Source: DASVAL01 sp035649575 (GTDB taxonomy: Bacteria; Planctomycetota; UBA1135; UBA2386). Taken from it: a DNA stretch of 46,670 bases. How positions within the stretch are numbered: the stretch's first letter is position 1; each line of letters opens with the position of its first letter. Positions 1 to 8,250 of the stretch are shown here, in pieces. The stretch covers positions 1-46,670 of the forward strand of contig DASRJH010000197.1 of the NCBI GenBank assembly GCA_035649575.1, given 5' to 3'. The translations under genes were made by a program, and so were the position numbers. The notes under the pieces are model-generated. The model saw nothing but the letters and a program-made list of their open reading frames with translations, had not been told where the DNA came from and ran no database searches.

Positions 1-818
1 GCGCGACGGCGCGCGAGCCACCACGGCAGCGCGCCGAGCGCCAAGCCGATGACCGCCGTGAACACGAGCCACAGGGTCAGTTGCGGAACGAGCGTCGTCC
101 AGACCCATGCTTCGAGCGGACTCGCGAGCTTCCGTTCGCCGGCGAGCGGCAACGCGATGTCCGTCACGAGATGCACGTCGAGGTGGGTGCCGAGCGCCCT
201 CGTCGTCGCGAAGTAGCCGACCGCGGCGACAGCGACGCGCTGCAGCAGGGCCATGTAGAGGAGGTTCTTCACGAAGCGCTTGAAGTCCCAGGCGCTGCGC
301 CCGCAATGCCACGCGAAGAACGGCAGGATGACGACCGACGCGGGCGTGACGCCGACGGCCCACGTGATCGCCTCGGGTGCTGCGGTCTTCTCGAGCGCGA
401 GACGATACGCGAGGTAGAAGAGCGACACGCCGACGGCCGCGGCGACGGGCGGCGGCGGTGCTGGAGCCCGGCCGCGCCGGACGAACAGGAAGAGCGCGGC
501 GAGGCCCATGAAAACCGTGGTCGCGATGTGCCAGTGCCACGCCGGTGCCTTCACGGTGTCGACGATCCAGCGGTGCGGGTGCGTTTCGCCGGCGTCCCCT
601 TCGCTGAAGCGACGGAAGACGTTCGGAACCTCGAGCGTGTACTCCTCGCTGTGGTCGATCGCGAGCACGTCGACGACGAAGCCCACGGCGATCAACGCGA
701 GCCCAGCGGCCCACAGCGTGCGACCGCGGCGGCCGAGGGACGGCGCCAGCAGCAGCGCGATCGCGGGCAGCAGTGCCGGCAAGAAGAACGGAAGCGAGTT
801 CCTGAAAAGTTCGTCCAC
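1..818 (-). CDS. Multi-spanning membrane protein, 3' end beyond window edge
   Basis: The reading frame is open from a GTG at 818 to the left edge without a stop, so the C-terminus is missing; about 272 residues are visible. The protein starts VDELFRNSLPFFLPALLP and has roughly six hydrophobic stretches, separated by a soluble loop containing DHSEEYTLEVPNVFRRFSEG and later HPHRWIVDTVKAPAWHWHIA. It is most likely an inner-membrane protein. No family was recognised. No ATG lies upstream in frame, so GTG 818 is chosen; the exact start is uncertain. It lies 90 bases downstream of the gene ending at 908 on the same strand and could share its transcript. Confidence 0.6.
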   Translation of the reverse strand, partial: MDELFRNSLPFFLPALLPAIALLLAPSLGRRGRTLWAAGLALIAVGFVVDVLAIDHSEEYTLEVPNVFRRFSEGDAGETHPHRWIVDTVKAPAWHWHIATTVFMGLAALFLFVRRGRAPAPPPPVAAAVGVSLFYLAYRLALEKTAAPEAITWAVGVTPASVVILPFFAWHCGRSAWDFKRFVKNLLYMALLQRVAVAAVGYFATTRALGTHLDVHLVTDIALPLAGERKLASPLEAWVWTTLVPQLTLWLVFTAVIGLALGALPWWLARRR

Positions 819-907
819 GCGCGGCAGCGTAGGGATGCCGAGGGCACACGACCAGCCCGCGCAGCCTTCTTCCCTCAGGCAGTCCCAGCTTGCATACCGA
901 CGGCGAT

Positions 908-2008
908 CTACTTGCGCAGCCGCTCGATCACGCGCAACGCGTAACCTCGCTCGAACAGCTCTTCGCGCGCCTGCAGGTCCATCAACACGCGCGACAGCCG
1001 CGTCCCATTGCCGTGCCAGCGCTTGCCGATCTGGTCGTCGCGCGGGTTCGTGAGGAACGCAGCCGGATCGCCGCTCAGGATCCACTCGACCATCGGCAGC
1101 CCGTTCTCGCCGACGAACAGCGAGAGTCGCGGCGACCGCGGACCGTCGAGGTCGAGCTGCAGTTCGAACCCACAGCCGAGCAGCCATCGCAGCCTGTCCT
1201 TCTCGGAGCGCTGCAGCACGGCGCCGGCCGGAAAGATGTCGCTGCCGCGATCGGCGACCGCGCCGACCGCGGTGATCGCCTTGCGCACGGCCGCGTCGGC
1301 TTCGCGATGTTGTCGCCGCATCACGTCGAGCGACTCGAGGATCGGCGCCGTCGCCACGACGAGCCGTTGCCGCGGCGTCGCCTCGACGCGGGTCTCGGGC
1401 ACGAGCACGCGGTCGAGCACGAGCAGCGGGCCGATCGCCACCGCGCGGTAGACGTCGCCGCCGTCGCCGCAGCAGAAGAACCGCAGACCTGCCCAGTGCC
1501 CAGGCCGTTCGTCGCGCATTGCCGCACCGCCTCGCCGCCACGGCTGCAACGCGTGTTCGCCGTCGACGACGAGTACGTCGCGGAGCCGCTCGCGCTCGCT
1601 CTGCGCCAGTGTGATGCGCACGCAGGTCCCGTCGCCGAGCCGCAGCTCGAGGCCGAACGGAAACGGGCCCGCGTGCTCGCACGAACGCAGGTGCAGGACG
1701 CCATCGGGCGCGACGAGCAGCTCGCGGCCGCTGGGAAAGGTCAGCTTCACGCCCGCGGAGCGGCAATCGACGCGGACACCGCCGGCAGTCACGCAGTCGC
1801 CGTGTTCCAGCCAGCGCAGCTGGCCTGCTTTGTTTCGTTCGACGCCGCCCGCGCCGAGACCGAACTCCGCGAGCGGAACGGGGTCGCTGGAAGGCGCGAG
1901 GCAGACTTCGGCGTGCAACAGCGGCAACGGCCGCGACGCCTTGCCCGCAGGTGCTTGCACCTGGGGCTGCAGGGCCAGCAGCCAGAACACGGTCGCGGAG
2001 AGTCCCAT
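908..2008 (-). CDS. Hypothetical secreted protein
   Basis: This encodes 366 residues starting MGLSATVFWLLALQPQVQAPAG, which looks like a short signal peptide with cleavage near the QAPA segment. The remainder has the alternating charged/hydrophobic pattern of a beta-rich soluble protein and no motif that I recognise. It contains FFCCGDGGDVYRAVAIG near residue 177, and the C-terminal part is rich in Arg. A TAGTCC hexamer sits 7 bases upstream of the ATG and there is no clear Shine-Dalgarno sequence. The opposite strand is open over the same span, but those frames are Arg-rich and lack protein-like features. Function unknown. Confidence 0.72.
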   Translation of the reverse strand: MGLSATVFWLLALQPQVQAPAGKASRPLPLLHAEVCLAPSSDPVPLAEFGLGAGGVERNKAGQLRWLEHGDCVTAGGVRVDCRSAGVKLTFPSGRELLVAPDGVLHLRSCEHAGPFPFGLELRLGDGTCVRITLAQSERERLRDVLVVDGEHALQPWRRGGAAMRDERPGHWAGLRFFCCGDGGDVYRAVAIGPLLVLDRVLVPETRVEATPRQRLVVATAPILESLDVMRRQHREADAAVRKAITAVGAVADRGSDIFPAGAVLQRSEKDRLRWLLGCGFELQLDLDGPRSPRLSLFVGENGLPMVEWILSGDPAAFLTNPRDDQIGKRWHGNGTRLSRVLMDLQAREELFERGYALRVIERLRK

Positions 2009-2075
2009 CGTATGGGGACTATCGGCCGGTGGTGCCTTCTGGCCTGAGGTGGAGGTGGGGCGCCGGGTCCATGAA

Positions 2076-2260
2076 TCAGCGTTCGGCTCCGACCGCGAGC
2101 TGGGTCAACTCCTCGATCACAGCCGCCGCCTCGATTGCCCGGTTCTCGTGCAGCCCGAACGGACTTCTCCAGCAGGTCGGCGAACGACCTGGATCGCAGG
2201 AGATTCCGACCCGACCGATCACCTCGTCGGGATGCAGCTCTGCGAGCGTGGGTGATCGAG
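2076..2260 (-). pseudogene. Remnant of type I restriction enzyme R subunit (HsdR) C-terminus, frameshifted
   Basis: Read on the minus strand, one frame gives RNLLRSRSFADLLEKSVRAA. After one extra base near 2130 the next frame continues HENRAIEAAAVIEELTQLA and ends at a TGA at 2078-2076. Together these match the typical end of HsdR proteins (the DUF3387 region, with RRNLVQSRSFADLLE, then a YxNRAIEAAxVIEELI motif, then a few residues to the stop). No HsdR helicase or nuclease part and no hsdM or hsdS lie nearby, so this is a decayed fragment. The left boundary of similarity near 2260 is approximate. The call rests on motif recognition from memory. Confidence 0.6.
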
Positions 2261-2318
2261 ACGAAGCGACCTGCTGTGAGGCGGCTCCCCGCTGAAGTGG
2301 ATGACCTTCAGGCCGCTG

Positions 2319-2744
2319 CTACTTGTCAGGCGGCCCCGCCTCATGATTGTCACTGCTCGATGAGAACTCGAATGGCAATCCCAGGATGAAGAAAGGGGTG
2401 GCAGCTATGTACCCACAAACAAGTGATGGAGCCCCCACCAGGACCTTGGAGACGCTGTTCCCGCCCTTGTTCCAGGCGGAAGGCGCTCCAACCGCCTCCT
2501 CTATTGCAATAATCGGAAGACAGACCACGAACAGCGGAATCCCCACCACGCACGACACCACTGACGCAGGTATCTGGTGCCACGGGTGATTCATCCCTTC
2601 CTGCCCCAGCCCGAGCATATGGTCGGGGTTCAATGATGAACATCCCACCAGCAAGCCGCATGCACTCGCTGAGGCTATCCCACAGCCGCGCCTCCACACT
2701 CCAGTACCGACTATCATGGCCGCCCAGAAGGCATGGGAGCTCAT
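2319..2744 (-). CDS. Small lipoprotein/membrane protein coupled to the LOR/SDH gene
   Basis: This encodes 141 residues. The ATG at 2744 overlaps the TGA of the upstream gene (2743-2741) as ATGA, which supports this start and suggests translational coupling; an in-frame ATG at 2717 is the alternative. A hydrophobic N-terminus ends in ACGLLVGCSSLNP, a good lipobox. After it come the hydrophobic stretches VVSCVVGIPLFVVCLPIIAI and SLVCGYIAATPFFILGLPF, each rich in Gly/Pro, then a polar tail. The layout (lipobox, then short hydrophobic segments) recalls the DUF3332-like protein at 16663, but the sequences do not obviously align. Function unknown. Confidence 0.66.
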   Translation of the reverse strand: MSSHAFWAAMIVGTGVWRRGCGIASASACGLLVGCSSLNPDHMLGLGQEGMNHPWHQIPASVVSCVVGIPLFVVCLPIIAIEEAVGAPSAWNKGGNSVSKVLVGAPSLVCGYIAATPFFILGLPFEFSSSSDNHEAGPPDK

Positions 2745-4039
2745 GGGCCCGACGAGCCGCCCGTTGTGGGGCCTGGTTTGGGAGTAGGACGCGGGTCCGG
2801 TGGGGTCCGCTCATTCACCGTCACACCCAACTGCTCGGCCAACACCGTCAGGAACGCGCCGACGTCGGTGACGATGCCCTGGCTCTGCGCCGATCCGCGA
2901 TCGCTCAACTTGCTGACGACGGCGGGGTGGATGTCGACGCAGACCGTGAGCACCTCGGCCGGGATCATGTTCCCGGTACCGATGCCGTGCAGCATCGAGC
3001 TCAGGATCACGACGAGGCCCGCGTTCTCGACGATCTTCGCGTAACCGTCCTGGGCCTTCAGCAGGTCCATCTCGGTGTCGGGCAATGGCCCGTCGTCGCG
3101 GATCGAGCCGGCGAGGCAGAACGGCACCTTCGCCTGCACGCACGCGTGCATGACGCCGCTCTTGAGCACGCCGGCCGCGACGGCCTCGGCAATGCTGCCG
3201 GCGCGGCGGATCGTGTTGATCGCGCGCATGTGGTTCATGTGTCCGTGCACGGCCGGGCGGCCTGACGCGATGTCGACGCCCAGGCTCGAGCCGTAGAGCG
3301 CCACTTCGATGTCGTGGACCGCGAGCGCATTGCCGCTCAACAGGCCGTCGACGAGGCCCGCGCGCAGGATCGCCGCGAGCGTCGGGGCCGCGCCGACGTG
3401 CACGACCACGGGTCCCGCGACGAGGATCACGCGCTTGCCCTCCGCGCGCACGCGTTTCCACTCGCGCACGACGTCGGAGACCTGCGAAGCGAGACGCCGT
3501 TCGGAGCTGGCGGCGCCCTGCATGAAGCCGAACCTGTTCTCCTGCAGCTTGCGCGTCGTGTGCGGCGTGACGCGGATGCCCGCGTAACCGACCACGACCC
3601 GCTGGCCCCTCGCGAGGTCGCGCAGCTTCACGCAGCGCACGGTGCCGTCTGCGTGCACGAGCGTGGCGTCCATGCGTTGGTTCTGCACGGGTACCCAATC
3701 GCCGTCGATGCGCACCTCGGTCGCGAGGTTCGTCGACGAGTAGAACCCGTCGGGCGCCGTGCCATCGCGGTCCACGACGCCGAACTTCGCGTCCTGGGTC
3801 TCGGTCTCGCTGAGGCCGAGCGACATGAGGTCGGCGCGCAGGCGTTCGAACACCTTGGCACTCGGGGCCGTCACCTCGAGCTCGAGCTGGCTCTCGTCGT
3901 GTCGGTGTTTGCCGATGTCGAGGCGCAAGACCCGGTAGGTGGCGCCGGCCGCCTGTACGGCCTCCAGCGCGTCGGACATCAATCCGGAATCGATGAGGTG
4001 GCCCTTGGCCTGGAAGGTGGCGACGATCGTCTTGCCCAC
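2741..4039 (-). CDS. LOR/SDH (TIGR00300) family protein, ornithine-cyclodeaminase-like
   Basis: This encodes 432 residues with a GTG start at 4039. The N-terminal ~100 residues (FQAKGHLIDSGLMSDALEAV) match the LOR/SDH conserved region. The rest resembles the archaeal-type ornithine cyclodeaminase/ArgZ C-terminal domain, with the segments RVILVAGPVVVHVGAAP, GNALAVHDIEVALYGSSLG, VHGHMNHMRAINTIRRAGSI and SSMLHGIGTGNMIPAEV. In characterised relatives this NAD-dependent domain converts ornithine to proline and ammonia; that activity here is inferred from family. The C-terminal ~25 residues are a Pro/Gly/Thr tail. A TACCTT hexamer lies 6 bases before the GTG, consistent with a leaderless transcript. 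It is divergent from the MoxR operon and coupled to the small lipoprotein gene. Confidence 0.88.
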   Translation of the reverse strand: MGKTIVATFQAKGHLIDSGLMSDALEAVQAAGATYRVLRLDIGKHRHDESQLELEVTAPSAKVFERLRADLMSLGLSETETQDAKFGVVDRDGTAPDGFYSSTNLATEVRIDGDWVPVQNQRMDATLVHADGTVRCVKLRDLARGQRVVVGYAGIRVTPHTTRKLQENRFGFMQGAASSERRLASQVSDVVREWKRVRAEGKRVILVAGPVVVHVGAAPTLAAILRAGLVDGLLSGNALAVHDIEVALYGSSLGVDIASGRPAVHGHMNHMRAINTIRRAGSIAEAVAAGVLKSGVMHACVQAKVPFCLAGSIRDDGPLPDTEMDLLKAQDGYAKIVENAGLVVILSSMLHGIGTGNMIPAEVLTVCVDIHPAVVSKLSDRGSAQSQGIVTDVGAFLTVLAEQLGVTVNERTPPDPRPTPKPGPTTGGSSGP

Positions 4040-4045
4040 GCCGGG

Positions 4046-4051
4046 AAGGTA
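4046..4051 (-). promoter_or_regulatory. Putative -10 element for the LOR/SDH gene
   Basis: TACCTT on the minus strand, followed by 6 bases and then the GTG start at 4039. There is no room for a Shine-Dalgarno sequence, so the transcript would be leaderless. Prediction from pattern only; no clear -35 was identified. Confidence 0.4.
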
Positions 4052-4115
4052 GCCGTCGTGTGGGGCGTCGGGAAAGGCAGAACAGGACCAGCCCGCACTG
4101 CCGGCACCACTCGGG

Positions 4116-4121
4116 TAGCAT
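4116..4121 (+). promoter_or_regulatory. Putative -10 element for the MoxR operon
   Basis: TAGCAT lies 21 bases before the MoxR ATG at 4143, within the 103-bp divergent intergenic region. It resembles the TAnnnT elements in front of several other genes in the window. Confidence 0.35.
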
Positions 4122-4142
4122 GCGCGCCTTCACCGACCCTCG

Positions 4143-5054
4143 ATGTCCCCCTTCGCGAACCAGCTCGTAACTGCCGTCGGTCACAGCCTGCGCGGCAAGG
4201 AGGATGCGGTCGAGCTCGCCGTCGTCACCCTGCTCGCGGGCGGCCACCTGCTGATCGAGGACCACCCCGGAGTGGGCAAGACGCTGCTCGCGAAGTGCCT
4301 CGCGAAGGCGCTCGACCTGCCGTTCCAACGCGTGCAGTGCACGGCCGATCTGCTGCCGAGCGACATCGTCGGCGCGCAGGTCTACCACCCGCGCACCGGT
4401 GAGCTGTCGTTCCGGCCCGGCCCCGTGTTCACGTCGGTGCTGCTCGCCGACGAACTGAACCGGACGCCACCGCGCACGCAGTCCGCGCTGCTCGAATGCA
4501 TGGCCGAACGGCGCGTGACGATCGACCGCGAGAGCCACGCGCTGCCCGACCCGTTCTTCGTGATCGCGACGCAGAACCCGCTGACGTCGGCCGGCACCTA
4601 CCCGCTGCCCGAGAACCAGCTCGACAGGTTCCTGATGAGCATCCGGCTCGGTTACCTCGACGCCGAACACGAGATCGAGGTGGTCGCGCGCGAGGACGGC
4701 CATCGACTCGTCGACGAGCTGCGGCCCGTGGCCTCGCGCGACGAGTTGCTGCGCGCGAGGGCTGCCGTGGATGCGGTGCGATGCGACCGCGAGATCTCGG
4801 CCTTCATGGTCGAGCTCGCGCATCGCACGCGGAACAGCAGCGACGCGATGCTCGGCGTGAGCACGCGCGGCGCCCAGGCGTTGCACCGGGCCTGCCGCGC
4901 GCGGGCCAGCGTGCAGGGCCGCAACTTCGTCGTGCCCGACGACGTGCGCGCGCTGCTGGCTCCGGTCTGGGCGCACCGCATCACGCCGCGCTCCGGCATC
5001 GCGGCCGAGGCGTTGTTGCACGAGATCCTCGCCGGGACGCCGCTGCCCGACTGA
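4143..5054 (+). CDS. MoxR-family AAA+ ATPase
   Basis: This encodes 303 residues, typical for MoxR. Walker A is HPGVGKTLLAK at residues 41-51, and Walker B is LLADELNR near residues 100-107. The sensor-1 region reads FFVIATQNP, followed by the MoxR signature GTYPLPENQLDRFLM. The C-terminal lid domain includes STRGAQALHRACRARA and DDVRALLAPVWAHRI. MoxR proteins act as chaperone-like ATPases, usually with DUF58 and von Willebrand-type partners in the assembly or regulation of envelope complexes. It is the first gene of a MoxR-DUF58-transglutaminase set. The next start is 17 bases downstream of its stop. Confidence 0.95.
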   Translation: MSPFANQLVTAVGHSLRGKEDAVELAVVTLLAGGHLLIEDHPGVGKTLLAKCLAKALDLPFQRVQCTADLLPSDIVGAQVYHPRTGELSFRPGPVFTSVLLADELNRTPPRTQSALLECMAERRVTIDRESHALPDPFFVIATQNPLTSAGTYPLPENQLDRFLMSIRLGYLDAEHEIEVVAREDGHRLVDELRPVASRDELLRARAAVDAVRCDREISAFMVELAHRTRNSSDAMLGVSTRGAQALHRACRARASVQGRNFVVPDDVRALLAPVWAHRITPRSGIAAEALLHEILAGTPLPD

Positions 5055-5071
5055 TTGCCGAGTATTTGTCG

Positions 5072-6142
5072 ATGGCCACCAGCAGCAGCACGGTCGAACT
5101 GACCCTTCGCGGACGCGTGATCGCGTGGCTCGCGACGTTCGCGGCCGGCGCCGCCTGGATCGGCGACGACAACGCGCGGCTCGCCGCCGCGATGCTCGCA
5201 GCGCCGCTGCTCGTCGACTTCGTCGCCAAGCAGCGCCGCCTGCAGCACACCGAGATCCGACTCGGGCCACGCCGCACCGCGGCGGGCTCGCCGTTCTCCG
5301 AACGGCTGACCCTCGTGCACCGCGGCCGGGCACGCTTGCGCGAGTGCCTGCTCACGGAGCCGCGCACGATGCGTTCGGAGCCGCCCGTGCTGCTGCCGAC
5401 GATGGCTCCCGCAGTGCCTGCGACGGTCGGCTTCCGCGCGCGAAGCCTGCAGCGCTGCCACGTGCTCGAGCGCGTCTTCGTGCTCGTGTCGGCCTGGCCG
5501 CTCGGACTGTTCCGCACACGCGCCGTCGTCAAGGTGGCCGCCGAGCTGATCACCGAACCGGCGCGCGTACCGCTGCAGGCCGAGGTCGTGCAGGGGATCG
5601 CCGAGGTGGAACAGGCGCCGCGCGACCGCACGAATCTGCCGGGCCCCGACTTCCACTCACTGCGCGAACACTTGCCCGACGAAGACGCGCGCAGCGTGCA
5701 CGCGCTGCGCAGCGCATCGGTCGGCACGCTCGTGCGCCGCGTCACGCAGGGCCGCATCCCGCGCACGGTCGGGATCGTGCTCGACCTGCGCCGGCCGCCC
5801 GGACGCGGGCTCAACCAGAGCACGCGCCGCTTCGAATGGAGTCTCGGCGCTTGCGCCTCGCTCGTCGCGTATCTGCGCGCACGCGCCGCCCAGGTGCAGG
5901 TCCTCGTGCTCGCTGCCGAACACGCGCGGTTCCACGTCAAGGGTCCGGCGCAGGAGACGGACCTCATGACGCTGCTCGCCGAAGCGAACCCGGCACCGCA
6001 TCGCACGCTGCCGGGTGAACTGTTCGACGAGCTGCGCCGGCTCGAGCATTGTTTCTGGATTCCAGCGGGCTCCTTCCTCGCCGCCCCAGAGTGCGCCGCA
6101 ATGTCGGCGCACGTCACGATCGTTGGAGGCGAGATCGAGTGA
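5072..6142 (+). CDS. DUF58 domain-containing protein
   Basis: This encodes 356 residues. The frame is open much further upstream, but that part overlaps the MoxR gene, so the ATG at 5072 is taken as the start. Two N-terminal hydrophobic helices (VIAWLATFAAGAAWIGD, LAAAMLAAPLLVDFV) suggest a membrane anchor. The DUF58 core is seen at GPDFHSLREHLPDEDARSV and ASVGTLVRRVTQGR, a divergent form of the RxYxxGDxxRxIxW...LxVRE signature, followed by TVGIVLDLRRP. DUF58 proteins accompany MoxR ATPases. The following gene overlaps it as GTGA, indicating coupling. Confidence 0.82.
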   Translation: MATSSSTVELTLRGRVIAWLATFAAGAAWIGDDNARLAAAMLAAPLLVDFVAKQRRLQHTEIRLGPRRTAAGSPFSERLTLVHRGRARLRECLLTEPRTMRSEPPVLLPTMAPAVPATVGFRARSLQRCHVLERVFVLVSAWPLGLFRTRAVVKVAAELITEPARVPLQAEVVQGIAEVEQAPRDRTNLPGPDFHSLREHLPDEDARSVHALRSASVGTLVRRVTQGRIPRTVGIVLDLRRPPGRGLNQSTRRFEWSLGACASLVAYLRARAAQVQVLVLAAEHARFHVKGPAQETDLMTLLAEANPAPHRTLPGELFDELRRLEHCFWIPAGSFLAAPECAAMSAHVTIVGGEIE

Positions 6143-8250
6143 AGCGCGCGATGCCCAAGCTTGCCCGGCGCCCCCGGCTTGCCCGGAGTCCGGGGCTTGC
6201 CCAGGGTGGGCTTGCCCAGCACATCGGATCGCTGCTGCTGCTGTGCTGCACGACGCTGGCCCTCGCGAACCTGCCCTCCAGCGACCTGCCGCTCGGCTGG
6301 TTGCTCGCGTTCACGCTGCCGGGCGCCGTGCTCGGGCTGTTGCGCAAACGGGCCAACGGACCGTGGGACCGCGCACTGTTGGCCGTCATGCTGCAGGCGG
6401 CGGCGTGCTACGTGGCGCTGAAGACCGAAGGTCCGATGACGCGCCCCGCCGCGCTGGCCTGCACGATCTTGCCGGCGCTCGCATTCGTCACGTCGAGACG
6501 CGCGGAGAGCGACGGCGCGCTCGGCCTGTTCCTGAGCTTCTGCGTGCTGCTGGTCGGGATCATCCTCGACGGCATCCACCTGCCGCTGGTCGCGGCCTAC
6601 GTCGCGGCTGCGAGCCTGTCGCTCGGCAATGCGGCCTACGTGACGGCACGCGCGGTCGGCAAGCCGCCGGTTCCCGCCCCTTCGGAGCGCCTGCAGACGG
6701 GGGACCTGCTGGTTTCGTCGGGGGCAATCACGGTCGCGTGCCTGATCGCCGCGTTCGCGATCGAACGCGCGTTGAGCCTGCTGCCGTCACCGAGCGGTCC
6801 CCGCAGCGCGCCGGTGGTCTCCTCGGGCGAGAGCCCTCACGCATCCCGCACCGTGGGGCTCGCCGACAGTTTCGTACTGAGTGGCGGCCAAAGCGCCTTG
6901 TCCGACCTGCGCGGCGAACGACTCTTGCGCGTGCGCGCCAAGGACGGTTCGCCGGTCCCGGCCGATCTCTACCTGCGCTCCGGGTTCTTCACCGTGCCGG
7001 GTCTCGACCGCTGGCAGCTCGGATCGCTCGTCCGCACGCAGGCACCCGAGGCCCGTTCGTTGCTGCTGCGGCAACCGCTGCCGCAGGTGCCCATCGAGCG
7101 CCTCGAGGTCGAACGGTTCGCCCCCGCGCGCAACTTCGTGTTCGTGCCACCCGACACTTGCGAGGTGGCCGGCCTCGAGGACCTGATCGTCGATGTGGAG
7201 CGCGGGTGGCTGCGCCAGCAGGAGGGCGCGCGCCAGGACGTCTACGAGGTCTCCTGGCAGCGGCTCGACGGACTGCCGACCGGACCGATCGACGCGGGGG
7301 CCGCGAGCCAGGGGCTGTCGGCGTTGCCCGACGGCTTCGAACGCAAGCCGTTCGAGGAGCTGCTCGCCGCATGGCAGGTGGGCGCTGAGCCGAGACAGGC
7401 GATGGAGGGCATCGCCGCGGGACTCCGGCGACACTGCCGCTACGACCTCGTCAAGCCGACCGGTCCATACCCGACGGCGATGCAGAACTTCCTCTTCGCT
7501 CCCGGAGAACGGCGCGGCTACTGCATGCACTTCGCCTCGGCGGCGGCGCTGATGCTGCGTGTGCGCGGCATCCCGTGCCGCATCGGCGTCGGGCTCCACG
7601 CGGGCGGAGTGGATCGCAACGAAGCCGGCGCGCGCAGCTATGGTTCGCGACACGCCCACGCCTGGGTCGAGGTGCCGTTCCGCCGCGGTTGGATGGTGTT
7701 CGATCCGACGCCGCCCGCCGAACGCGGACGCGATTCACCCGCGGCCGTGGATATCCCCGCCGACAGCGAAGTCGCGAGTGCGTCTGAGGCAGACGAGGGC
7801 GATCCGCTCGCCTTCGTCGGCGACCTGCTGACGCAGCCATGGCTGCTCGCGCTCGCGCTGTTGGTGGCGCTGCTGTGGTCGCTCTGGCCCGCGGGCGCAC
7901 CGCGGCCCGATCGGAACATCACGCCGCCTGCGGCAAGGCCCGCGCGGCGGCTGCTCGGACGGCTGCTGCGCGCGCTCGCGGATGCCGGTCACCTGCGCAC
8001 GCGCAGCCAGACGCTCGAGAGCTTCGCGCGCGAACTGCGCAAGCGGGATCGACTGCTGCCCGAGGTGGACGCGGCGTTCTCGACCTACCAGGAAGTGCGC
8101 TTCGGCGGCCGCGCGTTCGATGCGGAGCACGAGAGAGTGATGCTGCAGGGACTCGAAGCCGCATCTCGTCTGCAGCGGTTGATGGCGCCAGCTCCCCACC
8201 CATTCCCTACGGCAGCGCGAGCAGCCTCGCGCGGCCACGATCGAGCGTGA
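6139..8250 (+). CDS. Transglutaminase-like membrane protein (TgpA type)
   Basis: This encodes 703 residues from the GTG at 6139, which overlaps the DUF58 stop; an ATG at 6151 is the alternative. Several transmembrane helices fill roughly residues 30-220. The transglutaminase-like domain has an apparent Cys462 (GYCMHFASAAALMLRVRGIP), His507 (RHAHAWVEV) and Asp522 (FDPTPP) triad. A further membrane helix (LLALALLVALLWSLWPAG) and a cytosolic DUF4129-like tail follow. TgpA-like proteins act on the periplasmic side of the inner membrane and commonly sit downstream of moxR-DUF58. The N-terminal ~20 codons are built of short repeats. Its 3' end overlaps the convergent gene by 44 bases. Confidence 0.9.
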   Translation: MKRAMPKLARRPRLARSPGLAQGGLAQHIGSLLLLCCTTLALANLPSSDLPLGWLLAFTLPGAVLGLLRKRANGPWDRALLAVMLQAAACYVALKTEGPMTRPAALACTILPALAFVTSRRAESDGALGLFLSFCVLLVGIILDGIHLPLVAAYVAAASLSLGNAAYVTARAVGKPPVPAPSERLQTGDLLVSSGAITVACLIAAFAIERALSLLPSPSGPRSAPVVSSGESPHASRTVGLADSFVLSGGQSALSDLRGERLLRVRAKDGSPVPADLYLRSGFFTVPGLDRWQLGSLVRTQAPEARSLLLRQPLPQVPIERLEVERFAPARNFVFVPPDTCEVAGLEDLIVDVERGWLRQQEGARQDVYEVSWQRLDGLPTGPIDAGAASQGLSALPDGFERKPFEELLAAWQVGAEPRQAMEGIAAGLRRHCRYDLVKPTGPYPTAMQNFLFAPGERRGYCMHFASAAALMLRVRGIPCRIGVGLHAGGVDRNEAGARSYGSRHAHAWVEVPFRRGWMVFDPTPPAERGRDSPAAVDIPADSEVASASEADEGDPLAFVGDLLTQPWLLALALLVALLWSLWPAGAPRPDRNITPPAARPARRLLGRLLRALADAGHLRTRSQTLESFARELRKRDRLLPEVDAAFSTYQEVRFGGRAFDAEHERVMLQGLEAASRLQRLMAPAPHPFPTAARAASRGHDRA
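6159..6217 (+). repeat. Imperfect 15-18 bp tandem repeats at the transglutaminase N-terminus
   Basis: The octamer GCTTGCCC occurs at 6159, 6177, 6195 and 6210, giving unit lengths of 18, 18 and 15 bases. The units are in frame and encode the LAR/LAQ-type segments before the first membrane helix. Confidence 0.7.

Noticed and set aside
890..2047. 385-codon plus-strand open frame opposite the gene at 908-2008
   Set aside because: Arg/Ala/His-rich with no signal or motif; the minus-strand frame has a signal peptide and protein-like composition.
2811..5333. 840-codon minus-strand open frame
   Set aside because: It runs antisense through MoxR and out of frame through the LOR/SDH gene, and its translation is dominated by Arg, Ala and Gly, as expected for shadow frames in GC-rich DNA.
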